Source: Bacteroides xylanisolvens XB1A (lineage in GTDB: Bacteria > Bacteroidota > Bacteroidia > Bacteroidales > Bacteroidaceae). From it: 34,554 bases of DNA. Where the stretch lies: positions 2,203,164 through 2,237,717 of the forward strand of contig NC_021017.1 in NCBI RefSeq assembly GCF_000210075.1. The letters are read 5' to 3'. This document shows positions 14,817 to 24,583 of this stretch, piece after piece. Numbering within the stretch: the stretch's first letter is position 1; each line of letters opens with the position of its first letter. Both the position numbers and the translations under genes were made by a program. The notes beneath the pieces are model-generated. The model worked only from the letters and a program-made list of their open reading frames with translations, was not told the origin of the DNA and searched no databases.

Positions 14817-17800
14817 TTATTTATAATCTTTTGGCAACATTCCGAACTTCTCTTTAAAACATTTTGCAAAATGGGAAGAAGAAGCAAAGCCTAACCGTTC
14901 TGCTGCCTCAGCTATGCGAACACCATTTGCAATTAATTCAGCTGCTTTGTTTAAGCGGAAGTTCTTCACATAGTTATTAGGAGGCATACCAAACAAACCT
15001 TTCATCTTCCGGTAAAGATTAGAATGACTCATATTCATTTGATCTGCCAATATATCAATTGAATAATTTTCATTAATAACCTGCTCCGATAAAATTGCAT
15101 TGATCTTGTCTATAAATTCTACATCTTTTTGAGAAATAGCAAAATCCGAAAGTGAAGAAGATGAACCAATTGTGATGTCCGTCATCTGTTTATGAAACGC
15201 CAATCGCAGTTTTAATAAATTCTCGATCTGTTTATAGAGCTGCTTAACAGAAAACGGTTTCTCAAGATATACATCAGCACCACTTTCAAGTCCTTCCACT
15301 TTAGATTCCAATGTCGTTTTTGCAGTCAGCAAAATAACAGGAATATGAGAATAAGCCATATCGGATTTTACATGATTACAAAGTTCAAGTCCATCCATTT
15401 CAGGCATCATAACATCACTGACAATAACATCCACACTCTGGCGTGTGAGTATTTCCAATGCTTCTTTTCCATTACCGGCACGTATCACCCTAAACCAAGT
15501 ACTTAAAGCTTCCCGAGTTAGATTTAACAATTCAAGATTATCCTCCACCAATAAAACAGTGAATCTCCTATTAGCAAATTCAGAAACAGAAGTCACCTCT
15601 TCTCCAACATCTACAGCATCCGTTTCAGTCAATTCATCAGATACATCTTCTGTTTCTACAGTTCCCAATGGTAAAGATAATACAAATGAAGCACCGCCCT
15701 CGGAACTATTTTCCAGAAACAAACTTCCATGATGGGCTTCTGCCAAAGACCTTGCAAATGCCAAACCAATCCCAGTACCCTTAGATGATGCCACAGGATC
15801 ATCAGGCAATTGATAAAAAGCTTGAAATATTTTATCGCGTTGGTCCTCCGGAATACCGGGACCATCATCAGTGACCTCTATCCTCACCTCGTCATCTACT
15901 GATAATACCTTCAATTCAATTCTGGATTTCGCATATTTCATCGCATTCCCTATCAAATTTACCAGAATCTTACTCATCTTTTCCGAATCAATCATCATGT
16001 TAATCTCTTCATGAGGCAAACAAAGATGTAATGTCAGTCCTCTCAACTCCGCAGAACCGCAGAATTGATTAAAAATATCACTGACCAATGCATTAACATT
16101 GCATTTCTTCAAATTCAACTGCAAAGCACTACTTTCCAACTTCTGAAAATCAAGTAACTGATTGATGATTCCCAATAGATAATCTACATTCTTTTCTATT
16201 ACAGAAATATACTTATTCTCTTTCCCTTTGATTTCCTCTTCTCTCAATTTCTCCAACGGCAAACGAATCAAACTTAGCGGAGTTCGTATTTCATGTACCA
16301 AATTAATAAAGAAATTGATTTTCGATTTATACATTTCTTTTTCTTTGGTAGTCTGATACTCCTCCATCCGACGTTTATACTTACGCCTGACATACAAATT
16401 CCAACGCCAACCAAGAAATACGATAGCAGCAAGTAACAACAATGCATATACCACATAAGCAATAGTAGTCCGCCACCAGGGAGGAGTAACCACAATCCAT
16501 AAAGAAATTGCCTTTTCAGTCCAATAATGGTCATTATTTGAACCACGAACCAAAAACTCATATTCTCCCGGAGGAAGGTTGGTATAGGAAGCTGTATTAT
16601 TAGAAGAGTTGTTAATCCATTCCTTATCTACTCCGTTCAAGATATACGCATAACGATTTCTAAGAGGATCTTCATAGCTAAGTATCGCAAAACGAATTGT
16701 AAAACTGTTATTCTCATAAGGTAATTTTATTTTATCAACAGTATAAAAAGGCTTATCCAACCGGAGCAACCGCCTCACTTCCCGCTCATTATTCAAATTA
16801 GGGAAACTGATATTTATAACATAAACAGGAGGAAGATAGGTGTTATCTGTAAATTCTTTCGGTTCAAAAACATTAAATCCGTTCACTCCTCCAAAATACA
16901 TCTTTCCAGTCGATGAAGCTAATGAAGATTGCGCTGTGAACTGATTCCCCTGCAAACCGTCATTTATAGTAAAAAGACAGTTCTTATTCTTATCTGCAGG
17001 ATTAAACTGATATAACCCGGAATTACAGGAAATCCAAAAGTTGCCGGCCAGATCCTGCTCTATCGAATAAATAACCTTATCCGGTAACCATATATTTTCC
17101 GGATCAAAATCAACAAAAGTTTCTGTTTCTTTGGAAAAAGAGCATAATCCTCCACCATTGGTCCCAAACCACATCGTACCTTTCCTATCTTCAAATAATG
17201 TTATCACGGAGTTACTCGTAATAGTAGTCAGGTCCTCCCGGATATGTTCAAAATGTTTCCACTCTTCACCAACTGTATTATAACAGAAAACGCCGCGATT
17301 TGAAGTCGCAATCCAAAGATTATTGTACATATCCTCATAGATGTCAGTTACAGAAGCCATAGCACCGACATTTATCACAGTTATAAAATTATCCGATTGT
17401 GGATTATAACGACATAATCCCCAGCTTGTTCCGACAAAGATTTCTCCTTTACGATCTTTAAAAAGGCTTAATACATCATTACTGCAAAGTGTATTCGGAA
17501 TATCACGGGAATAAGTATAACTTTTAATATTCCCTGTCTTCAGATTTAACACATGCAATCCTTCAGCATAAGTTCCTACCCAAAGATTATCGCCCTCCAA
17601 CAACAAACTACGTATATCGTATTTTATATTTGATTTCTTCAAAAAATACTCATGAAAAGAATGAGTTTGTGAATTGAAAAACCACAATCCATTCCGGGTT
17701 CCCACCCAAACATTCTTCTCCCGATCTTCACAGAAAGGTCCTATCTCCTTATCTGCTTTTTCCATCCCCGTCAAAGACAGAGAATAAGTAGAAAAACGCT

Positions 17801-18797
17801 TCGACTGTTTAGACATGTAATTTATTCCACCGGAATTAGTCATTACCCAAAGTGTACCTTCATTATCCCGCATCATCGCGTGTACAGTCGGATCGCTCAA
17901 AGCCCATAAACCAAACGGAGAGTCTCCCCTACGAAATGTCTTACGCTCACGGTCAAATAAATAAATGCCATTGTCTGTACCAACCAGCATTTCTTTCCCG
18001 TTATAGTCCATCAGACAAAGAATAGAACTGAAACTCTCTGCAGACGTATTATATATTTTTAATTCCTGACTTCCTTCCTGATAGCACCCTAACGAATTCG
18101 TCCCCACACCGCACCAAATTTCATGATCAATACTATGGAGACAGTTAATCCTCTGATTGCCAATATTCAATTCGAATGAAACCGGATAACTTTGCAGAAA
18201 AGTTCCTTGTTCATCAAAGCACAATAATCCCTCCTGCATAGAAGAGACATAGACAAGAGAATCCGTACCTTGGCAAATATCCCAGGCAAAAAAAGTCCGG
18301 ATACTATTTTGAGTCAGAACGTCTTTTACCGGATCATAAATAAAGATGCCTTGTCCCAAAGTAGCTATCCAAATCAAACCATTTTTAGTTTTTACGATTT
18401 TCTTGACTTCGCAACTAATGAATACTCCATATTTAGTTGTCTTATCAAAATACAAGAAATGATCGTCAGAGCGATCATAAATGTATAGCCCGGAACTTGT
18501 TCCTATCCAAAGGTCTTCACCCTCTTCCATCAAAGAACCGACAAAGTTGTTCCCTAAAGAATATTTGTCATTTAGAACATTCCGATAAATTTTATTTCCG
18601 CTACCATAATAGCAGTTCAACCCATTACTCGTACCTATCCATAAAAAGCCATAACTATCTTGAATTGCACACCAAGTTGTGTTATGAGACAATCCGTTTT
18701 CTACTTGATATTTCTTAAAAGAAAACTCTGCAGATGCCATTAATGGCTCAATACAAAAAATAATAAGACTGATAAATGCTATTATTGCTTTTTTCAT
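14817..18797 (-). CDS. Hybrid two-component system regulator (HTCS) of the PUL
   Basis: 1326 residues, the standard size for Bacteroides HTCS proteins, which sense a glycan fragment in the periplasm and activate a PUL from within one polypeptide. A signal peptide is followed by many propeller repeats to about residue 690 (GFLWIGTSNGL, LWIGTSSGLY, MWFGTNGGGLCSF), forming two seven-bladed propellers. A Y_Y_Y domain lies at about 700-770 (NLPPGEYEFLVRGSN) and one membrane helix at about 776-797. The kinase has phospho-acceptor H835 in VHEIRTPL and ATP-binding motifs NLIGNAMKYA, DDGPGIPE and GTGIGLAFA. The receiver has D1128 in VSDVMMPEMDG, and an AraC-type HTH occupies about 1230-1326. All catalytic residues are present. 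The gene sits 175 nt downstream of the SusCD operon on the same strand with its own promoter. The ligand is unknown. Confidence 0.97.
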   Translation of the reverse strand: MKKAIIAFISLIIFCIEPLMASAEFSFKKYQVENGLSHNTTWCAIQDSYGFLWIGTSNGLNCYYGSGNKIYRNVLNDKYSLGNNFVGSLMEEGEDLWIGTSSGLYIYDRSDDHFLYFDKTTKYGVFISCEVKKIVKTKNGLIWIATLGQGIFIYDPVKDVLTQNSIRTFFAWDICQGTDSLVYVSSMQEGLLCFDEQGTFLQSYPVSFELNIGNQRINCLHSIDHEIWCGVGTNSLGCYQEGSQELKIYNTSAESFSSILCLMDYNGKEMLVGTDNGIYLFDRERKTFRRGDSPFGLWALSDPTVHAMMRDNEGTLWVMTNSGGINYMSKQSKRFSTYSLSLTGMEKADKEIGPFCEDREKNVWVGTRNGLWFFNSQTHSFHEYFLKKSNIKYDIRSLLLEGDNLWVGTYAEGLHVLNLKTGNIKSYTYSRDIPNTLCSNDVLSLFKDRKGEIFVGTSWGLCRYNPQSDNFITVINVGAMASVTDIYEDMYNNLWIATSNRGVFCYNTVGEEWKHFEHIREDLTTITSNSVITLFEDRKGTMWFGTNGGGLCSFSKETETFVDFDPENIWLPDKVIYSIEQDLAGNFWISCNSGLYQFNPADKNKNCLFTINDGLQGNQFTAQSSLASSTGKMYFGGVNGFNVFEPKEFTDNTYLPPVYVINISFPNLNNEREVRRLLRLDKPFYTVDKIKLPYENNSFTIRFAILSYEDPLRNRYAYILNGVDKEWINNSSNNTASYTNLPPGEYEFLVRGSNNDHYWTEKAISLWIVVTPPWWRTTIAYVVYALLLLAAIVFLGWRWNLYVRRKYKRRMEEYQTTKEKEMYKSKINFFINLVHEIRTPLSLIRLPLEKLREEEIKGKENKYISVIEKNVDYLLGIINQLLDFQKLESSALQLNLKKCNVNALVSDIFNQFCGSAELRGLTLHLCLPHEEINMMIDSEKMSKILVNLIGNAMKYAKSRIELKVLSVDDEVRIEVTDDGPGIPEDQRDKIFQAFYQLPDDPVASSKGTGIGLAFARSLAEAHHGSLFLENSSEGGASFVLSLPLGTVETEDVSDELTETDAVDVGEEVTSVSEFANRRFTVLLVEDNLELLNLTREALSTWFRVIRAGNGKEALEILTRQSVDVIVSDVMMPEMDGLELCNHVKSDMAYSHIPVILLTAKTTLESKVEGLESGADVYLEKPFSVKQLYKQIENLLKLRLAFHKQMTDITIGSSSSLSDFAISQKDVEFIDKINAILSEQVINENYSIDILADQMNMSHSNLYRKMKGLFGMPPNNYVKNFRLNKAAELIANGVRIAEAAERLGFASSSHFAKCFKEKFGMLPKDYK

Positions 18798-18825
18798 ATT
18801 ATATACCCATGTCGATTCAGCGAGT

Positions 18826-18857
18826 CAAATATAGCTATTTTAGTAACCCAAGCCAAA
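18826..18857 (-). promoter_or_regulatory. Promoter of the HTCS gene
   Basis: Full Bacteroides consensus on the minus strand: TTTG (plus 18854-18857), 20 nt, TATATTTG (plus 18826-18833). The leader to the ATG at 18797 is about 22 nt. Confidence 0.8.
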
Positions 18858-18895
18858 TCTCAAAATTATTTTCACTTGGAGAATAGATAAAAACA

Positions 18896-18936
18896 ACACA
18901 GATAACGTCTATTGATCTCATCGACGTTATCTGTGT
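18896..18936 (-). terminator. Terminator of the SusCD/GDPD operon
   Basis: A perfect 14-bp stem (18896-18909 and 18923-18936) with a 13-nt loop lies 36 nt beyond the GDPD stop. The minus strand continues TTGTTTTTATC. It separates the operon from the HTCS gene. Confidence 0.85.
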
Positions 18937-18972
18937 GCCAAACAATACATTTACCTCATTGTCTTCAGACAA

Positions 18973-19881
18973 TTAATCGTGTAATCCCTTTTTTCTCAAA
19001 TAATCCAGCATGAACCCCGGACGATCAGTCTGGAGAATCCGTGCCCCCAGCTCTTCAATCAGATATCCATAGTTTCCATCCGGATCTTTTAAAGCCTGAT
19101 CGTCTTCATGCCCTCCCGCAAGAGAAGCCCACAACGTATTGTACCAAATCCGACTCTTTCCCAGAATAATCGATTTCACTTTTCGAGGCAAAGGACTGGA
19201 AGAATCCGAATAAACCAATTCGAAGGCAGCAGGATGCAGCTGTGTCATATAGTCCCTGACCTTCTTTTCGCCATCCTTTCCGTCAAGTCCTATCACCGGT
19301 ATGTAAATCACTTTATCCAGATAATCTCCAAACTCACTTTTGACAGTTTCCACCGGCTGGCCTCCTTTCATTATCACCAAACTGGCAGTTCCGGTTTTCT
19401 CGAGCACAGCGTATACCTCGTCAAACACAGAATACGCCTTATCCAAGTTAAACATAATCTGACCTTTGCCTGCCAACAATGCCTCTTCCAATGTTGGAAC
19501 AATATGTTCTGTCAGATTTCCATCCTTATCTTTCAGTTTCAACTTCTTGATTTCTGCCAATGTATAATCCTTAATCAATCCTTTACCATTGGTTGTCCGG
19601 TCTACACGGTCATCGTGCATCAATATTAATTGTCCGTCTTTAGTCTTGTGAATATCAATCTCCACAATATCCACTCCCATTTGTATGGCACTATCAATTG
19701 CCGCTACGGAATTTTCCGGTGCACTCCGCCAGTTCCCCCGGTGTGCCACGACTAACACCTGATCGGACTTCGGATCTAAAAATGCCTTACGGATCATTTC
19801 TCCCCGTTGCGCAAACAATATAAGAGGTTGCAAACAACAGAATATCCCTAACCATATCAGTTTGTAGTTTTTCATTGTCAT
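18973..19881 (-). CDS. Secreted glycerophosphodiester phosphodiesterase
   Basis: 302 residues with a signal peptide (about 1-25, ending LFAQ), so it acts in the periplasm or beyond. GDPD enzymes cleave glycerol-phosphodiesters to glycerol-3-phosphate and an alcohol. The catalytic set is complete: H47-R48 in VAHRGNW, E74 and D76 in VEIDIH, and H89 in LMHDDRVDRTTNGKG. ENS after the first motif is also typical. The metal is probably a divalent cation. The C-terminal region, with VPTLEEALLAGKG and LDYLRKKG, completes the TIM barrel. Residue 3 is also Met. It is the last gene of the operon, 21 nt behind the fusion lipoprotein. It shares the fold and general layout with the first gene of the operon but has no PKD domain and no lipobox. 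Confidence 0.93.
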   Translation of the reverse strand: MTMKNYKLIWLGIFCCLQPLILFAQRGEMIRKAFLDPKSDQVLVVAHRGNWRSAPENSVAAIDSAIQMGVDIVEIDIHKTKDGQLILMHDDRVDRTTNGKGLIKDYTLAEIKKLKLKDKDGNLTEHIVPTLEEALLAGKGQIMFNLDKAYSVFDEVYAVLEKTGTASLVIMKGGQPVETVKSEFGDYLDKVIYIPVIGLDGKDGEKKVRDYMTQLHPAAFELVYSDSSSPLPRKVKSIILGKSRIWYNTLWASLAGGHEDDQALKDPDGNYGYLIEELGARILQTDRPGFMLDYLRKKGLHD

Positions 19882-19902
19882 TCGTTTAAATAAATTGTAT
19901 CA

Positions 19903-22131
19903 TTATTCTTGATAAGCTCCCGGCCACATCGCATTTTTATCACGCGGATTCCCCAACTGGTCAGTGGAAAAAGCATCCATCTCATCCAACCATTTTCCAA
20001 ACTCCTCACCTAAATTCTGGAAAGGACAACTATCCGGTTTAAAGCCGGTTGTGATCGCATTCTTAACAGCGTCGGCAGCAGTCCGGGTAAACTCATTCAC
20101 ATTCCCGTCCCAAGTATAGACAGAACGATTGGCATCCCATACGACATTTAAAGAGCTAATCGTACTGTTATACTTATCAAACTCTGATGTTGTAAACTTG
20201 TTGGTTGATGCAGGCATGATCGTACCGCCCATCAGATTATACCCTTTGGATGTCAAATGGCGAGTATCATCACCGGACATTTCAACAACCGGATTAGCTG
20301 CATTTTTATTCAGGATGATATTATTCATCAAGAATGATTGCCGGGCCGGCCAGGATTCACAACGAATAACAGCCCCGCTATTTTGAGCACCATCCTCGAT
20401 AATGGTAGAGTTTACAATCAACATACTCCCCGCGCCGTTAATGGTTCCATCTCTACCACTATTATTGGTAACAGTTGTATTATTCATACATAAATGACCG
20501 TTTGACATTTGAATAGCATAACCGAACTGTCCGCCTTCATTGCCTGTAATGGAGCAATTATTCATAAAAAGAATACTCCCACTGTCATTGACACGAATTG
20601 CGCCTCCACGCGAAGATGCCTTGTTGTTTCTCAACTGCACATGATTTAGTTTGGCTGTCCCCTTATACATGAATATACCGGAACCACCAGCCTCACCTGA
20701 ACCATTTACTCCCGCATTATAGCACTTTTCAATGATACAATGATTCAACTGTAATGTTGCATTGCCACTGCTACCATTCGCAATCAGGAATCCACCACTA
20801 TAGCCATTTATTTTCTCATTGGGATGATAACCGCAAGAGAACGTACAACCTTCAAATGTAATATCTATCTGGTTTCCTAATGTAAACAAGGAATAATCAC
20901 CCGCATCCGCAATGCCGTTATTATTTGCATCTCCTGTGAAAGTAGTCAGATACCGGACAGGATCACGCTTGCTTAAATCCTTCCGGGTACTTTGAGGATC
21001 ATATCCACACACAACCTTTATTTCGACTTGTTTACTATATCCGCTATACTCTATTTTCAGACCGGCTTCCTGATCTGCTATCAAATAGGTACCGCCTGCC
21101 ACATAGATATTCTTACCATCCAATTTCTTAGCATTCGCAGTCGTGATCGCACTGTTAGTGTTAGTTCTCAATAGATTGCGTAACCCGTCTACTCCCATTG
21201 CATTATCCCAATCCATACCGGTAGCATTCCCTGTAGCATGCTCTTTCACATAATAAGCGTCCAATTGCAATTCCGTTGCATCTCCCCCATTGATTGTACC
21301 AGTCTCCCATGGAGTGACAATCGGTTCACTCAATCTAATGACCGAACCTTCTACTTTCAAAGTAAATTCATAACAAAATCCGGCCTTTATTGCAGGAATG
21401 CCCGGCAATACCAGATCTTCCCCCTTGTAATTTAAAGAAACGAAAGTACTATTAGGATTTGCAGTTCCCGGAGCTACGATCGCCGTATATTTACATCCGC
21501 TTTGTCCGGCTTTCCCTCCTTCAGGAATGGTGACATACGGTGAAACAAGTGCAGTTCCCGATGAAACATTTCCGTCCGTATATCCCTGATAGGAACCGAT
21601 TTTAACTCCTAGAGCTTTACTTTGTGAGTCTATATCGTCCAATGTCATGATAACTTTCGCCATTCTCCGGTTCATATTCAGATGAAGGACACCTGATCCC
21701 TCATTTATAGCATCTTCTACTGTGCAAGTCATGTAGTCTGCGCTCGCCAGATTTTCCAAACTCTGCTGATTAATAGGAAGAGAGAAGTTGGCTACGCTTG
21801 TTCCTTCAGTCACCGGATAAAAGGCAGAATAAGTAACAGGTTCATTTCCCCACCTAAGATAATAGTTATCCGTAGGAGCCCATTGCCCTCCAGACAACAT
21901 ATAAGTCACACTACCATCTTCGCAACTCAACAGAATCTGGTCTCCATTATTAAATTGCATTTGCTGTTCATTTGTTCCTGTAGGATTACTACGGGTATAT
22001 GCAGCATCAATAACAGCATTGATCTTGATTGCACCGGAGTCTTCATTGAACACGGCTATCTCTTTATCCGTATCACAAGCTGCCATACCCGTTAATATAC
22101 ATGCAGCCAATATATGTTTAGTAATTTTCAT
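19903..22131 (-). CDS. Fimbrillin-like / beta-helix fusion lipoprotein
   Basis: 742 residues with an SPII signal and lipobox GMAAC (C19). Residues about 20-290 look like a fimbrillin (Mfa-like) beta-sandwich module: FNNGDQILLSCEDG, VTYSAFYPVTEGT, LHLNMNRRMAKVIMTL. Residues about 295-742 form a right-handed beta-helix module: NYNN-type ladders such as IVNSTIIEDG, FMNNCSITGN and CMNNTTVTNNSG, with a calcium-loop-like DANNNGIADAGD near 400. The C-terminal half is clearly paralogous to the separate beta-helix lipoprotein at 23071-24531. The N-terminal half is of the same type as the lipoprotein at 22149-23048. It lies downstream of susD, where surface glycan-binding proteins normally are. Glycan binding or lyase-like cleavage are both possible; no catalytic residues can be assigned. 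Confidence 0.8.
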   Translation of the reverse strand: MKITKHILAACILTGMAACDTDKEIAVFNEDSGAIKINAVIDAAYTRSNPTGTNEQQMQFNNGDQILLSCEDGSVTYMLSGGQWAPTDNYYLRWGNEPVTYSAFYPVTEGTSVANFSLPINQQSLENLASADYMTCTVEDAINEGSGVLHLNMNRRMAKVIMTLDDIDSQSKALGVKIGSYQGYTDGNVSSGTALVSPYVTIPEGGKAGQSGCKYTAIVAPGTANPNSTFVSLNYKGEDLVLPGIPAIKAGFCYEFTLKVEGSVIRLSEPIVTPWETGTINGGDATELQLDAYYVKEHATGNATGMDWDNAMGVDGLRNLLRTNTNSAITTANAKKLDGKNIYVAGGTYLIADQEAGLKIEYSGYSKQVEIKVVCGYDPQSTRKDLSKRDPVRYLTTFTGDANNNGIADAGDYSLFTLGNQIDITFEGCTFSCGYHPNEKINGYSGGFLIANGSSGNATLQLNHCIIEKCYNAGVNGSGEAGGSGIFMYKGTAKLNHVQLRNNKASSRGGAIRVNDSGSILFMNNCSITGNEGGQFGYAIQMSNGHLCMNNTTVTNNSGRDGTINGAGSMLIVNSTIIEDGAQNSGAVIRCESWPARQSFLMNNIILNKNAANPVVEMSGDDTRHLTSKGYNLMGGTIMPASTNKFTTSEFDKYNSTISSLNVVWDANRSVYTWDGNVNEFTRTAADAVKNAITTGFKPDSCPFQNLGEEFGKWLDEMDAFSTDQLGNPRDKNAMWPGAYQE

Positions 22132-22148
22132 AACTCATCTCCTCCTTT

Positions 22149-23048
22149 TTATTTCTGATCGATAATCTGACCGGTTGCCCGATATTTCATTTGCATGGTA
22201 GCCAACCGTGCCGTTTCATTTACATTCAGTGTCAGCGTATGCTCTACTCCCTTTTGCAACTCAATGGGCTCTTCGGCAGTCCATATATACAATTTTCCGT
22301 CATAACTGAAATTGACAGAAAAGCCTTCTATTATTGTTTGCGGGAGAAGAATGCATTCATACCCATCCGTACCCTTATAGGGGGCGATAGTTGTAGCTAC
22401 AGCATCTTCCCGTGGAATGACTACCGGTTCCGGCACTGACAAATCACAAATACCACCCGCTATTGTACCATTTACAGCCATATCGCCCAGTTTACTGATC
22501 GCCGCATCTTCCATACCATTATTTACCGTCACTTTTATAATCAGCTTGCTCATGGCATGATCCAAAGTAACTTTCAATCTACCATCTGCGGTGAGATCCT
22601 GTTTCGGATCAACTATTGATTTAGTCAACAGGAAATCAGAAGCAATCACATTTTCTTCAGTAGTTTGGTTGCTTTGTATGTTGATAGCTAACGGAGTGTC
22701 TAAACTAGCTTCCGAAATGTAAGGAGCATACGCCACTACTGTTACCGGAGTTCTTGCATTATCCCAAAGCATTTGTTGCCCGTCCGCCGTATTCCAGTCA
22801 TTATTAGATTTTACCATTTGCGAATTATAATCATAAGCAATGTTTTCACTGTTATGAATGATCAGTCCAAAACTCTCCAGATTACTTGCATCATATCCGG
22901 CACGCGACACAGGCGCATTCACTTCTGTCACAATACGGATTATATGATCTTCGGGAAAGTTGCCGGTCGGCTGCGTCCCGTCTTCAATGTTTGAACAGCC
23001 TGTCAGACTAATGACCAAAGCGGTCATTATATAAAATTTGTTTTTCAT
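22149..23048 (-). CDS. Fimbrillin-family lipoprotein
   Basis: 299 residues from the ATG at 23048. An in-frame ATG at 23093 would overlap the preceding gene and put 15 residues ahead of the signal peptide, so the shorter start is chosen. The lipobox is SLTGC (C18). The rest shows the Mfa-like fimbrillin layout: IRIVTEVNAPVSRAGYD, VTVVAYAPYIS, LTKSIVDPKQDL, then VTLDHAMSKLIIKVTVN, typical of the family's central strand, and LQKGVEHTLTLNV near the end. In PULs such proteins can act as surface binding components rather than as fimbriae. It starts 22 nt after the stop of the beta-helix lipoprotein gene, so it is co-transcribed. Binding specificity is unknown. Confidence 0.8.
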   Translation of the reverse strand: MKNKFYIMTALVISLTGCSNIEDGTQPTGNFPEDHIIRIVTEVNAPVSRAGYDASNLESFGLIIHNSENIAYDYNSQMVKSNNDWNTADGQQMLWDNARTPVTVVAYAPYISEASLDTPLAINIQSNQTTEENVIASDFLLTKSIVDPKQDLTADGRLKVTLDHAMSKLIIKVTVNNGMEDAAISKLGDMAVNGTIAGGICDLSVPEPVVIPREDAVATTIAPYKGTDGYECILLPQTIIEGFSVNFSYDGKLYIWTAEEPIELQKGVEHTLTLNVNETARLATMQMKYRATGQIIDQK

Positions 23049-23070
23049 ATCACAATTACTTTTTAAAGAT

Positions 23071-24531
23071 TCAGTTGGACAATACAGCATCATAAGCTCC
23101 CATTTGCATCTTATCAGGATTGCGTGTCACGCCACGCTGATCCAATCCGAAAGCATCTTCACCCATCCATTCCACGAATACCTCACCTAAATTAACCATA
23201 GGAGAAGCAGCAGGATTGAAACTTTTCACAGCATTGATTACAGCTTGTTTGGTAGCATAACCACCCACCTGTCCGATCTGGTCAATATTCCACTTATAAA
23301 CACCCTCTTCCGTCAGGTTGCCATTCACAAGGGTAGGATAAGCAGTATCAGAAACGTCCATTGTGAAATTATTAACTCGCTGATACAAGTTATATCCCAT
23401 GGAGTAAGCTTCTTTATTCGCTCCATTCAAAATGAAGCTTGGAGCGGTAGAATTCTCGGAAATCAACAGGTTATTAATAAACTTAGTATCACCATCAATA
23501 GAGGTTTCACATCGAAAGGCGCCATACTCCTGAGCAATATCATGCCCTACAATCGTACTATTAGCGAGCATGAAACTACCTCCCCCGTTTAAAGCAGCAC
23601 CTTTTCCCGGATTTCCGACAATGGTTGTGTTATTCATACAAATATGTCCCGATGATATCTGAATACCGACCCCAAAAAGTTCTCTTACTGAATTGCCAGT
23701 TATCAGGCAATTATTCATAAACACAACAGCCTTATTGCTGTTACACCGTATTGCTCCGCCACGGCTATCCGCCGCATTATCCAGAAACTTCACATTGTTC
23801 AGTTTCGAGCTCCCGGAAGCAATAAGAATAGCTGTACCTCCCGCTACTCCTCCTTGCCCGTTGACAGCTTCCGTTTTACAATCCCTGATAATACAATCCG
23901 TTAATTCGACAGAGGTGCTATTGACGTTACCATTGATATAAATTCCGCTACCACACTCGTTAGACTTGGCATCATTATTAGAAAGGTACCCATATTGAAA
24001 AGTAACTCCTTCAATCCCAATAATCCCTCCTTTCACCAACAATAGTCCGCAATCACCGGAATCAGCCTGATTATTACCGTTTACATCTCCGCTGATCACT
24101 GTCTTATACGTATCAATACGACGATTAGTCAGATCTGTCCCTTCGCTCAACAAACTATATCCTCCTTTGATCGCTTTAATGTCTTTGCGGATAATCACCC
24201 CGAGTCCTCCGGTCTCGGACATCACATATTTTCCCTGGCTCATGTAAATAGTACTCTTGGACAGATCGATAGATCCACTCAATAATTTGCGAAAACCAGC
24301 TACATCCATTGCCTGATCCCATGAAGTACCATCCATGTCCCCTTCACCGAATTGAGTTACAAAATAACTTTCCAGTCCTTTTTGCAAGACAACTTCTTCA
24401 TCCAGATCATCATCATAATCAGTAATCATCGGAGGATCAACCATCTCATAATCTTCCTGACACGCCTGGCTCACTAAAATAGTGAAGGCCAAAAGCCCAA
24501 TCTTTGATATTGTGAGCAACTTATTTTTCAT
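23071..24531 (-). CDS. Right-handed beta-helix lipoprotein
   Basis: 486 residues with lipobox VSQAC (C24), followed by an acidic linker (DYDDDLDEE, residues 38-46) of the kind seen on surface-exposed lipoproteins of Bacteroidota. The body is a parallel beta-helix with repeating rungs: LTDCIIRDC, LNNVKFLDNAADSRGGAIR, VFMNNCLITGN, CMNNTTIVGN, LANSTIVG. Residues 148-160 (GDVNGNNQADSGD) look like a calcium-binding loop. The C-terminus LDQRGVTRNPDKMQMGAY is the chlamydial-type polymorphic/choice-of-anchor-Q ending. It directly follows susD (52-nt gap), the usual SusE or surface glycan-binding position. Polysaccharide lyases and some glycosidases also use this fold, so an enzyme is possible. Confidence 0.82.
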   Translation of the reverse strand: MKNKLLTISKIGLLAFTILVSQACQEDYEMVDPPMITDYDDDLDEEVVLQKGLESYFVTQFGEGDMDGTSWDQAMDVAGFRKLLSGSIDLSKSTIYMSQGKYVMSETGGLGVIIRKDIKAIKGGYSLLSEGTDLTNRRIDTYKTVISGDVNGNNQADSGDCGLLLVKGGIIGIEGVTFQYGYLSNNDAKSNECGSGIYINGNVNSTSVELTDCIIRDCKTEAVNGQGGVAGGTAILIASGSSKLNNVKFLDNAADSRGGAIRCNSNKAVVFMNNCLITGNSVRELFGVGIQISSGHICMNNTTIVGNPGKGAALNGGGSFMLANSTIVGHDIAQEYGAFRCETSIDGDTKFINNLLISENSTAPSFILNGANKEAYSMGYNLYQRVNNFTMDVSDTAYPTLVNGNLTEEGVYKWNIDQIGQVGGYATKQAVINAVKSFNPAASPMVNLGEVFVEWMGEDAFGLDQRGVTRNPDKMQMGAYDAVLSN

Positions 24532-24583
24532 TTTTCTTCATTTTAAACTTGTACACTAAATTGAAATAATTACAGTTCACCGC

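Noticed and set aside
19903..23048. Genuine fimbria (Fim/Mfa) assembly locus
   Set aside because: No anchor, usher-like or minor fimbrial set is present, and the genes sit within a SusCD operon with GDPDs, so a glycan-related role fits better.
23049..23093. Upstream start for the fimbrillin-like lipoprotein
   Set aside because: It would overlap the preceding gene and push the lipoprotein signal peptide 15 residues inward; the ATG at 23048 gives a normal lipobox position.
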